A stretch of 64,000 bases of DNA from Solanum dulcamara (taxonomy: Eukaryota; Streptophyta; Magnoliopsida; Solanales; Solanaceae). Shown piece by piece: positions 54,500 through 64,000 of this stretch (the first letter of the stretch is position 1; each line of letters begins with the position of its first letter). The stretch is taken from contig NC_077237.1 in assembly GCF_947179165.1 (NCBI RefSeq), positions 61,487,523 to 61,551,522 of the forward strand, written 5' to 3'. The translations under genes and the position numbers were made by a program. The notes under the pieces are model-generated. The model was not told the origin of the DNA. It saw only the letters and a list, made by a program, of their open reading frames with translations, and made no database searches.

Positions 54500-54936
54500 C
54501 AAGACTAAAAAGAGCAAAGATGAAAAGAATTTTCCCATCCCATGTGAGATAGAAGTTTCGTATACTTGTTCTTCTTCAATGTAGCTATGTCTGGTACGTA
54601 GCATAGTTGGAATAGGACTAGTGTAGGTTACTTTCCTTTTTTCTCATGGAAGGGGAGAGTCTCCCTCATTTATGCTTTCATAGTTGAATTGTACCGGGAG
54701 GAGTCCTCTCACAGGTTTACTGCTTTCTAGTTATAGTTAGTCTCTTCTTTGTATCGGGGATGAGTTAGCCGACCTTAATAGGTTAGCCGACTTATGAACC
54801 ACCATAGGATCGGAGGTAAGGTTTATGTCCCCCTCCTTGTATTTTTATTTTTGATTATTTATGTTAAGGCTTGGGGGTGTTGCTTAACCTCTGACTGTGC
54901 ACGAGAGGTGGGAGCCTCGTGTAGGGTCTGTTCCCC
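54500..54936 (+). other. LINE 3' UTR, second copy, leading to poly(A)
   Basis: This region includes aaggggagagtctccctcatttatgc (54650), then ggggatgagttagccgacc, gacttatgaaccaccataggatcgg and ctccttgtatttt. All of these are also in the - strand LINE (26760-26960). The last part (gcacgagaggtgggagcctcgtgtag) contains a short inverted repeat (cgagaggtggga / cctcg). Confidence 0.82.
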
Positions 54937-54950
54937 AAAAAAAAAAAAAA
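54937..54950 (+). other. LINE poly(A) tail
   Basis: Fourteen A residues directly before the right target duplication mark the retrotransposed 3' end. Confidence 0.93.
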
Positions 54951-54960
54951 TTGTCTCCTT
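54951..54960. repeat. LINE target-site duplication, right copy (TTGTCTCCTT)
   Basis: This is identical to 50083-50092. Beyond it - strand copia integrase sequence continues. Confidence 0.9.
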
Positions 54961-56354
54961 ATCCTGTTCTCATTTGGTAGTGATTGAAATCATATGACAT
55001 GTTCTCCCCTATTATCCACGCAAAGAAATTTGATTCTCCTTCCACTACCATTCTCCTCAGTAGGATTGAACTCTTTAAACTTCTCAAATATATCATCCTT
55101 CTCCTTTAAGAATTAAATCCATATGTACCTTGAGAAGTCATCAATAGATGTTACCATGTATCGGTAACCACTAATAGAAGGTTTGTTTACTGGTTCAAAC
55201 ATGTCAAAGTGCATCAGCCTGGGTGGCTTATTATGTTGATACATTTATTCTCCATATAAAGGTTTATGTGCTATTTCATATTAGCAAGCAATAAATGTAG
55301 TGTCTCCTTTAATTTCAAGATGATAAAGACCTTTTAATTTTGATTGTAGCATCATGATTTTTTATTTGTTGTATCTCAAATACCCAAGATGTGGATTCCA
55401 TAGATGATTTGTTTCAATACTCCAAGTCTTCTTCAGATAAGTTGTCTCGCTACCACGACGTTGATGTACTCTAATCTCCTTACCATTATGATTAGAAAGT
55501 TCGTAACTTTCAAGTTTTTATATACTTTTACATCATTTTGTACAACACAATATAGTTGCATGAGGTTGTTAGTTGCAACACAAATTCTTCTTCAGACCAG
55601 AAAAATGGTAGATATTTTGAAGTTGCTCTTCTTTTGAGCTATTAAGAGGCATAAACACCATTTTGACAATATGAGTTATTTGCATTCTAGAATTGTATAT
55701 TGTCACCACTAATCAATCACCTTTATATTTGTTCGTGTTCATAAGCATTTTCTAATAACTGGTAAAATGATTGGAGCATCCCAAATCAACAATCCTATTA
55801 TTTGCACAATTGAGAAATTTTTAGTTACACATGCAAGCTCCTTTTCTTGGTCAAAGTAAGAGGTGATGAGCTCTTCTTGTTGATCCCTTGCTTTCTTCAA
55901 CTGTATAAGAGGTCTCAAAAATTCCAATCTACTTTTCCATTGCCTTTCTACTTTCCAGTAAAATTGGAATCATTACTTTCTTCTTTCTTGTAATTACAAT
56001 CTTTTACGTGGTGTCCTTTGTTTCCGTAATTGTAGAACTTGATCCTTTGTTGGTTGTTGAAACCTTGGTTCGCCTTCTTTCTGACCCTCTGAATTCTATG
56101 ATGTTGATATTTATGGTGTTCAGTTGGCTGTAATCTTATTTCTTCATCCCATTTTTGGTAGACTTGCTATATGCTCAAAAATGCATTACCAGGCAAGAAA
56201 AATTATTGTGTGGCAATTGTCTCTCATTAATTATAAATAGGAATACTAAGGGGTCGGTAGGATTTAGTGGGCTCTCCCACCTAATAGATTAGACTTTTTG
56301 GTCGAGCTCTTCTATTGAATCTATAATAACTCTACAGTAATTTAACTTGTTGTG
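54951..56354 (-). pseudogene. Ty1/copia gag, protease and integrase start, right part of split element
   Basis: On the - strand the order is gag nucleocapsid (about 55985-56035), protease, GAG-pre-integrase and integrase start. The knuckle reads YNYGNKGHHVKDC; relatives have C-x2-C at its start, so the cysteines are lost. The protease active turn reads VDLGCSNHF (near 55780; DSG in active copies). In the integrase start, [10 protein letters not shown] is readable at about 55150 and KEKDDIFEKFKEFN at about 55075-55110. Frame changes and stops are frequent. With 49245-50092 it forms one copia element interrupted by the LINE. No copia LTR was recognised; the right end meets a gypsy-type LTR at 56355. 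Confidence 0.75.
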
Positions 56355-56760
56355 TGTTATACCCCAGAAATTACCAAAATACTTCTAGAAGATAGTGCGC
56401 TCGCATAACGTATCATCCCTAACCAATTTGAGGCCGAATTATTGATCTAAGGAAAAATTCATGTGTAGAAGTTGTCTCGGTTGAATTTTACACCAACCAT
56501 ATCAATAGATAATTTTTTTTTTGGGGGGGGGAATTACATTTCAAGCATGGTGCGTGACCAGTCCGCATTGCGGACCTACTCCCCCACAGTGCAACTTTTC
56601 ACGAAATCTAGCCAAAAAAAATTTGGCTATAAATCATATGCCAGTAATGCAATTTAAGAGTTTTGCATAAATCAAATTCCTTGAATGCTATTTACATGTA
56701 TTTTTTTATCCGTTTCCTGTTTTAATGAGGGGCATTATCATCTTTTCCCTACCCCTCCTA
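56355..56760 (+). repeat. 5' part of an LTR, split by a hAT transposon
   Basis: It begins TGTTATACCCC and runs parallel to the LTR at 33339: gcgctcgcataacg, atcatccctaa, tgtctcggttgaatttta, gaccagtccgcattgcggacc and gaggggcatta all have counterparts. It ends at the hAT target duplication 56753-56760, and its continuation starts at 61605. Confidence 0.65.
56753..56760. repeat. hAT target-site duplication, left copy (CCCTCCTA)
   Basis: These are the eight bases immediately before the element end CAGAGGTGC. The right copy at 61605-61612 is CCCTTCTA, with seven of eight identical. Eight base pairs is the standard hAT duplication length. Confidence 0.75.
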
Positions 56761-57007
56761 CAGAGGTGCTTATCAGGCAGATTGGATGGATTATTATTCT
56801 TAACGGTTTGACTTAACGATTATTGGCTTTTAAAAGTACTAATCCGCTAGACAATCTATAAGATATCGATTGGTTTGATATTGGATTAACAATTATCAGA
56901 CGGTTATCGGGTAGTGTATCAGTGGTATAGTAACATGTAAAATTTCTGTCACTTACTTTAATTCCCCTTTTTAACAGGCATGCACAATGTAAGTTAGGTA
57001 AGCAGAT

Positions 57008-57345
57008 AATCAATATGTCATATGTGAAGTTGTTAACAGATTAACCACAATATACAGGCCTACAGGCTACATCCACTTAAACTTCACACTTTCACAATAT
57101 ATTCACAATATACAGGCTCTTAACCACCATGGCAGTTAAGATTTAAAAAGAGTACACAGTTGAAAGTACACACAACTTAACAATTAACACTACACTAAGA
57201 TAATCAATATGTCATATGTGAAGTTGTGAACAAATTAACAACAATATGCAGGCCTACAGCCACCATGGCAGTCAAGATTCAAGAAGAGTACACAGTTGAC
57301 AGTACACACTACACACAACTTAATAGTTAACACTACACTGAGATT
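57008..57345. repeat. 194-bp tandem duplication inside the hAT element
   Basis: aatcaatatgtcatatgtgaagttg occurs at 57008 and 57202. The second unit lacks about 50 bp around the caggctacatccacttaaac region but keeps aggcctaca, caccatggcagt and agagtacacagttga. Confidence 0.88.
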
Positions 57346-58173
57346 AATGCACTCTTTCTCCTGAAGTGGTGCAAAAGATCATTATCTACTGGGAATTTTC
57401 ATCAGAAATGTATTGAAGACAACTTAAGTCATAAAACCACTACACTATGTATTCAGCATCTACTCAATGTCAATGTTATGCAAATAAGAATTATCCATCA
57501 AGGTAAACCAGTGTAAAGTATGCTAACTCAAGCGAGATGAATCATACATAATCCCAATAGAACCAACTAAGCAAATAGTACAACACAATGTGGGGGCTTT
57601 AAATTAAAAAAGTTCCTTCAATGAGGTCATGCACTCAAGTTCAAAAGTTTTGCCTTGCGTGAATCTCTTTGTTTATCTCCTTAACATATAAAAGCAACTG
57701 CAACTCCATTACTGATCAAAATTAACTCAAACAGCTTTCTACTCATCTTTCTTTTCTTGTGGAAGCACGTTATTCTCTATTTCTCCTCCATTCAACAAAT
57801 GAATAAAAATTATATTAAATCAAACAATTCTGAAATGTCTACTCCTGCTTCAAATTAGATAACACAATGCTGTAGAATTTCAATAATGTATGCTAAACAA
57901 TAAGAGTACTCACTATTACAAAGGAGTATCAAGTAGTAAGTGCATTAGTTCTCACCAATATATATTTATATGTCAACTACAGTAGGCGTAGGGTATTTCC
58001 CAACACTGGCTAAATTTGAAGAGAAAATTATCATAATGATTCATGTAATAAGTATAAACTATTTAAAACAATAATATACAACAAATAGAATAAAAAGTAT
58101 CATTACCTTGTTCAAGCTGTTCGAGATTATCAAGATCTTCCTCAACGCTAATAGATTATTTTAATTTTTTACT

Positions 58174-60120
58174 TCAAAGCCAATCTTGAAGACACACTAG
58201 AGCTTGCACTAAATTAGGAGTCAATAAACTCCTAAATGAATCAAGAAGATGTCCTCCCATACTAAGTGCATATTCAGATGCTACACTTGAAACTGGTACA
58301 ACTAATGCATCACGAGCCATCTTAGCAAGAATAGGAAATCTAGCTGAGTTCATTTTCCACCAGTTTAGGATGTTAAATTCTTTACTATCATCCTCAGTTT
58401 CTTCACAAAAATATTTATCTAACTCCGTTCTAGCATCCACACCTCCATTCACTGTTTTATAGTTCTTTAGATCTTTTATGAATGATTCTAAAAGTTCTGT
58501 ACTTTGGGTGCTTACTTGACTGCTAGAAAGCCCGGAAGTAGAAGTGTCTCGTGAAGAGCAAGGTGAAGATTGAGCAACCACACTTCCTTTTGAGTTGGAT
58601 TTTACATACTCGCTAAATAATGAAGTTATGTACTTTTTTATTTCTGCTTGTATAGATGGCCCTTTTTCCCCAAATATCTTTACAAGTGCATAGTTAACTG
58701 ATTCAAGCTTGTAACGAGGATCCAAAATACACGAAATGAAAATTATCTTGTTTATTTTTGCTGGATCTTCCCAATACTTATTAAATTTTTCTTGCATCCT
58801 TGTTTCCATATCGCTTAAACCAGTGTTTTCGCTTGCCATCAATTGATTCAAATAAACAACAATCGTACAAATTTCAAGAAAATGAATATTTGATGTAATA
58901 TAATGTGATCTAGTTATTTTCAAAGTAAACAGATAAAATATCTCAAGAAATCTCATAATTCTTTTCACATGGACCCAATCACTACTCAAAATTTCACCGG
59001 CAGTGATTCCAATTTAAACATAAAAATTTTCAAGATAATGTCTCAGGCTAATTTTCACGGGAAGCATAATTTGAAAATGCATTCTCAAATTCAACAGTCC
59101 TATTCAACATCAGATAGGTGGGATTCCACTTAGTTGGAGCGTCTAAGCATAAAGATTTTTTGCAACTGAGTTGTTCATCGTCACAACTTTCTTAAAATCT
59201 TTTCAACCTCGCAGGAGACTGCCTAACATATCTAACTGCATGCCTAACATGTTCTATACACAAAGAGAATTATTTTAAACCATCCTGTACAACAAGATTC
59301 ATGATATGAGCCATACACCTCATGTGAAGGTGATTACCGTTCATCAAATTAGTTCCCATTTTTGTTAATTGCTTAGACAATTCTTTCATTGTCACATAAT
59401 TTGAGCTTGCATTATCAACTGTGAGAGTAAAGATCTTATTTATCCCCCACTCACGTAAGCACCTACTAATACCATTTGCCATATCTTCACCTTTATGGCT
59501 AATAATAGGACAAAAATTAAGTATTTTCTTGCGCATGTTTCAATCACTATCGATCCAATGGGTATTGATACACATGTAATTGATTCTTTGTATAGAAGTC
59601 CATGTGTCAGTGGTAATACAAATTCTCTATTTTGTTTCTATAAAATACCTCCTCAACTTTTGTTTTTCTTTATTAAACAGATTAAAATAGTCCCTAGTTA
59701 TAGTACTACGGGAAGGGATCCAAAAATGAGGTTGAGCCATTTTTATAAATTCTTTATAACCGTCTTTTTCGACAAAACTAAAAGAAAGCTCATCAACTAT
59801 TATAATACGACATAAAGCCTTCCTACACTTTTCTTGGTCAAATTTCCAAAAGACAACAACTACATCACCTTGACTACCCCCAGAATAGATTTAAAGCCAA
59901 TGGTTGATTTTTTTTTATCAACAAGAGGAGTAGGAAGTTTAGGACATGTCAACAAATGACCAAGAAGAGTAGATGTACCATCTCTTGACTTAAAATAGTA
60001 CAACTTATAGCAACGGCTACATTTTTCTTTCGTACTTTGGAAGTTTTAACTTCTATAAAATGATCCCAAGCAGCAGACCTTTTTTCTCCTTCTTTTAGCA
60101 TTAGTTGAGTTATCTCAGTA
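58174..60120 (-). pseudogene. hAT transposase (BED finger, RNase H-like core, hATC dimerisation domain)
   Basis: On the - strand from about 60050 a BED-type finger is readable (RCYKLYYF..SRDGTSTLLGHLLTCP; the second cysteine is leucine). It is followed by a DELSFSFVEKDGYKEFIKMA block and SRSTITRDYF. The catalytic region has TTDTWTS (about 59600), TVDNASSN (about 59415) and the C-x2-H motif LHMRCMAHIMNLVVQDGLK. A later block reads LDAPTKWNPTYLML (about 59110). The 271-codon end (58174-58989) has LDKYFCEE, NILNWWKMNSARFPILAKMA, VVPVSSVASEYALSMGGHLL and LVQALVCLQDWL, the hATC domain. The two aspartates and the glutamate of the catalytic triad are present. Stops near 59265 and 59620 and frameshifts (about 59000-59260) inactivate it. 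Family usual length is about 650-750 residues; this span fits. Confidence 0.9.
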
Positions 60121-61604
60121 TGACTTGCTGCATTTGAAGCCTCACTTTAACCTATCACCTTATCACTTTGTTTAGCCATGCTAGAAGATTAAGAGTTTAA
60201 GACTTTGTGTCCCTATATTTCAATCAACAACCTAAAAATAAGCTACGATATGGATAATAAATTTTATACCAGTAGTTTAATAACGCCAAAATCAGTGAAG
60301 CACATACCAAAATCATCAGAAATAATCAAAGTAGATTCGAAGAGAATTTAAACATAAAGTGAGGATTTAGCACATTATCATAAAGAATCAGTGAACCAAA
60401 AATCTGAAACCTCAAAGAAATTCATGCTTTAGACAAAATTCACAACAAGAGTAAACATGCATCAAAAGAACATATTGGAAAATCAATAGACAGAAATGAG
60501 AAATTAAAAAATGAGAAACACTCCCACTGAAAATTAACTTTATGACATTAGCAACCATACTTAAAAAAAGAAATACTTCAATCATAGGCCACAATACAAA
60601 ACTCATTGAAGTTGGCAATTCATCCTAGTTTGACAATATTTAAACAAATGCACCAGCTATACAAGCTAACAAACTAAGCTCTGCTTCAGAATCAACCCAA
60701 AGGAACAATTTTTTACCAAACAAAATTAACCAGATAGAGCTTAATGAAAGGTGTAAATTGTAAAATGTAAAGCAAGAAATTTAAATTTTTTTAAAAATAA
60801 AATAATAAGTTCAACTACGAGAGCAAACTGAACCAACCTACATAGAGTTGTTGGTGCTAGAAGACTTCTCTTGAGCACCCATTGAACCTTTTTAGATATT
60901 GAAGAAACCCCAATTTCACCAGGTTGAATTAGGGTTTTGAGTAAAAAGAAAGTATTGCAGAGATCCAAATTCAGTTATGAATTTGGATCAGTTAAAACCT
61001 AACCACCACTAATATCAGATCAGTGAATCTTTGAAACCCCTTTTCATATCGAGATTTTGAACTATTTTTATCCCTTCTCTCCCTCTGTAGTGTTCATACC
61101 CATCTTTTGGAAAGAGAATAGAGGCGGAGGTTCGGCGGCCTAAGGAAAAGGAGGAGAGGTCTGGTGGAGGAGAGTCTGAGAGAGAGACTGAAACAGAGGC
61201 GGAATTAGCTAAAGCTAAAGCCAATTGTGAAGTGCCCAAGTAGTGTAGAACTCTGTAGAAGACTAGAAGTAGGGCTTCTACTTTAAATGGGCTTGGTCTA
61301 TTTAATTAAATGGGTTTGGCCTATTTAATTAAATGGATTTGGCCCTTATTTTAGGTTTACAAATTATAATTATCAATATTATACATATTTTATATGTTTA
61401 GGGATAAAATATATTAAAATATAAAAAATTCTTAACGGATTAACAGTTTACCCAATAATAAAATTGAGTAATCCATCCCCAGCATCGATAAGCCATTAAT
61501 TATAAAATTTAAATCCATTCCCCACCCACTAATCTGATAACCCAATACCAATAAGCCAATTTTGCAGCTGGGTTATCGCTAGAAGATGGTTTTGAACAGC
61601 CCTA
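60121..61604 (-). other. hAT 5' flank and terminal region
   Basis: No further transposase coding is seen. A CT/GA-rich stretch (61080-61210) could be a leader or promoter region. A 23-bp direct repeat (ctatttaattaaatgg at 61298 and 61321) precedes the subterminal repeat zone. Small open frames here have no recognisable domain. Confidence 0.5.
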
Positions 61605-62609
61605 CCCTTCTATACCTAACCCATGACATTTTGGGACAAACTCCGTCCCTTGTCAGTTTCTAAAGGGGTCTTTCTCTCATAAAACACCAAAAACTTTTTA
61701 GAGCAAGAATTGGAGAGAAGAGGAGAAGGTAGGGTTTAAGAGTTTCAAGACAAGTCTTTGATTTTTGCTTAGATAATCTTCATTCCAGGTATGTAAGGCT
61801 AATCACAATATAGGATTGAGTTCATCCATGTATCCTACATCTAATTCTATAGATTGTTAAGAATGAGTTGAGTCTAACCTAGTTTCTTGAATTCTGAATG
61901 AGTTAATTTTTGTTCTATTGAGTTTCGTATAATTATCTAGTGAGATTATTGTTGTTTTCTATCTATCAATAGATTGACTTTTTTGTTCATGGCTACTTTC
62001 CCGTGAACCATAATTTATTTGATAATCATGACTTTTACATACATATTTTTGAGTAAAGATGACGTTTTTTATTCAATGATGAAGTCTAAATGAGTATGAG
62101 GGTCAAACATGATAGATTGAAATAAAAAAATGAGTTTTGAAGCAATGTGAATGATTTTGAAAACACATTTTACTTAAAAAACTTGATGATTTGAGGATGA
62201 TCATTGATTTTAAATGAGTTTGAGTTTTTATATGAATTGAGTTCTTGTGTCATTCATTATTTTATTGAGTCTTAAAGCATGATTTGAACTGAGTATTTTG
62301 AGTATAAAAGAGTTGAGCATTATTTCATTAAAACATCTATTTTGAGATTGAGTTGAGAAGTTAAAATATATTTTTATTTTAAATGCATTCACTGAGTTGA
62401 GATTATACCTATTTTAAAGAGAAGAGGTGATTTTTGAGCTAAGTCCAAAAAGATACTAAATGAGTTAATTGAGTATTTTATTCATTATATGAGCACAATA
62501 AAGTATTTTGGGATTAGTATTGAACACCGATTTGGGTGCGTCGGTAAAAAAAAACAGCGTAGGATAGAGATTATGCCTCTCTAAGTCCCAAAATGATAGA
62601 CTTTGCGTA
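61605..62609 (+). repeat. 3' part of the LTR split by the hAT element
   Basis: After the duplicated CCCTTCTA the sequence continues with tacctaacccatgacattttggg, then gcaagaattggagagaagagg and agtttcaagacaagtctttg, as in 27620-27690. The ttgagtt-rich body resembles 27800-28300. It breaks off near 62609, where another LTR type starts. Confidence 0.6.
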
Positions 62610-64000
62610 ATATTTAATATCCAGAAGAAAGGGGGTCAGTACGAAAAATATACTCAATATCTAAAGCATGGACTGTAATAAGTAAAGCCATTACCAGAAC
62701 AGAAGGTGCAAAAATGAGCAAAATATCTAGAATACCAAAATAATTTTCATAACCACAGATAATGTATGCAGAAACCATATGCCATATCCGGCCCCATTAT
62801 GGGACTCGGTGAACAAATCATGGTCGCTGCCCCATCACTAGCGCCACAGTACATCATAACTCTAGAGTAGAGAATATCTCCGTAACAGATCATATCATAT
62901 CAGATGGTCATCTCAGATCATATCATATCATATGTGTACATGGCACATCATAACTCCACAAATCCCACGTAGAGGTCGTACCTACCCCCTTACGTCGGGG
63001 TATGGCGAACATTGCAGAGAAGTACACATGATAATAAATCCTGGCCCAGGCTCAGTGAAAGAAGCATTGAGGCATCCACGAGTGGAGTAGTGTGAAACTA
63101 GATGCAATTTAAATCATATTTGAGACTCGATGGGGTACTTAAAATGAGCTATCATTCAAAAATCAAGACAAGAGTCATATCAAGTACCTTTTAAAAGTTA
63201 CTATGGGTTATATCAAAATAGAACTTTTGGGAATCATATACACATATCAAGGCATAACAAATATCTTTTGGAAAATCAAGAAGTTGGCCATCCTAGCGGC
63301 TCTACGAATAGGAACTTCCTTGGAATCATATAAAAGTCATATACTTGCTTCATAAAAACCATGCCAACAAGGAAGATTAGTTTTACATACTTGTGCCCAA
63401 AACATGCCAAGAGATAGAATAAGCTTAATACACTTATGCCGAAGACATGCCAAAAGAAAGTATAAGCCATACATACGTATGCCAAAACATGCCAAAAGAA
63501 GGAAACGTTAGCTTTACATACCACTTATGGATTACTCCTAACACGTTCGCCTCATCGTCTCTTGAACCTATTTAACATGAAAGTAATTCTAAGGTTAGTG
63601 ACCTTCGACATCCCAGCTTGTAATTCTACCACCACTTACCTATAGGAACCAATCCCTTATCCATTTCCTTAGGCTAGTTCATTACTAGTTCCTTAGTTAG
63701 TTAAGGAGTTAAAGGAAATTGGGCAGCACCTCCCCTATAACATGCCCTATCCGAACTTCCAATTACATCCATAATTACCAAAACCAACCAAAAACAACAA
63801 CCTGCAGCATATATATAAGTAATTTACTTCAACATTACAAGATACAAACTCCAAATAACTCGTTCAAAAGGGTATTTAGTTTCTATTTCGTAAAACCTTT
63901 AACCCTACGAAACGGAGGGTCATGTGGCTGAAACAAACATAACCTACACCCCTTTTAGAAAACTTTCCATCCCTGCAAAACACAATCAAACCAACTGCAA
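62610..64000. repeat. LTR-like sequence of another gypsy family, continues beyond the window
   Basis: agaaagggggtcagtacgaaa, actcaatatctaaagcatgg and the repeated atcatatcatatca block match 36960-37400 in type. A cacgtagaggtcgtacctacccccttacgtcggggtatgg section and a 43-bp minisatellite (63360-63530) lie within. No gene is visible. Confidence 0.45.
63360..63530. repeat. 43-bp minisatellite, four copies
   Basis: catgccaa cores occur at 63360, 63403, 63446 and 63488, followed in each case by a purine-rich agaaag-type tract and then acatac.t.tgcc. Confidence 0.85.

Larger units (their letters stand above)
50093..54950 (+). mobile_element. 5'-truncated LINE with an unusual 3.1-kb repeat array
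   Basis: It is bounded by a 10-bp target duplication and ends in A14 (54937-54950), so this is a target-primed retrotransposition product, 5'-truncated in ORF2. It contains the zinc-finger/RNase H end of ORF2 (to 51213), a short 3' UTR segment, a CAG/CAA-rich array (about 51370-54470), and then a second copy of the 3' UTR leading to the poly(A). The sister copy at 26683-27602 lacks the array. Confidence 0.9.
56761..61604 (-). mobile_element. hAT superfamily DNA transposon, 4.84 kb
   Basis: The ends are CAGAGGTGCTTATC (56761) and, inverted at the other end, TAGGGCTGTTCAAA (61604). These are imperfect terminal inverted repeats of the usual hAT form. Subterminal sequence on both sides has repeated taacgg / ggttatc / gattaac motifs. 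A hAT transposase gene lies on the - strand between. The element disrupts an LTR. Interior stops show it is not autonomous now. Confidence 0.8.

Noticed and set aside
61015..61239. A serine-rich 74-codon - strand frame before the hAT transposase
   Set aside because: No similarity to transposase. It arises from a CT-rich stretch and is better explained as a leader or promoter region.

Overview
This window looks like plant nuclear heterochromatin built almost entirely from nested, decayed transposable elements. I found no intact host gene, tRNA, rRNA or bacterial-type structure. Chromodomain-bearing Ty3/gypsy elements (chromoviruses) with LTRs of 1.8-2.8 kb beginning TGTAAGACCCC, TGTAACATCCC or TGTAATAACC and primed by initiator-Met tRNA suggest a dicot, most likely Solanaceae. 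That taxonomic call rests on remembered family resemblance and was not searched.

Layout. Positions 1-763 are the tail and LTR piece of a + strand gypsy element. 764-5399 is a - strand gypsy copy (RT, protease, gag, primer site, LTR) that abuts an older - strand LTR (5400-7743). 7744-23152 is a stack on the + strand: an old LTR appears to be split by a chromovirus (8497-19653), and that chromovirus is itself split by a complete 6.06-kb - strand gypsy element (10390-16450) with a 5-bp target duplication GGAAG. 23153-26682 is a poorly recognisable older repeat. 26683-27602 is a 5'-truncated LINE on the - strand. 27603-29163 is an LTR piece, 29390-29920 a MuDR-like (MULE) transposase fragment, and 29935-36802 two gypsy fragments meeting head to head through their LTRs. 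37500-41988 holds a chromodomain, PPT, LTR, PBS and gag in a row. 41989-49244 is a third gypsy family with its 3' LTR.

49245-56354 is a - strand Ty1/copia fragment interrupted by a + strand LINE (50093-54950) with a 10-bp target duplication and a poly(A) tail. The LINE carries the strangest part of the window: about 3.1 kb of CAG/CAA-rich repeats with about 15 pyrimidine-tract/YAG|GT modules and an 871-codon open frame, absent from the sister LINE at 26.7-27.6 kb. 56355-62609 is another LTR, split by a 4.84-kb hAT transposon (56761-61604) whose 8-bp target duplication and terminal repeats are recognisable. 62610-64000 is further LTR-like sequence with a 43-bp minisatellite.

No gene set works together here in the operon sense. 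What can be read is the order of insertion, the damage to each element, and several satellite-like arrays inside LTRs and the LINE 3' region.
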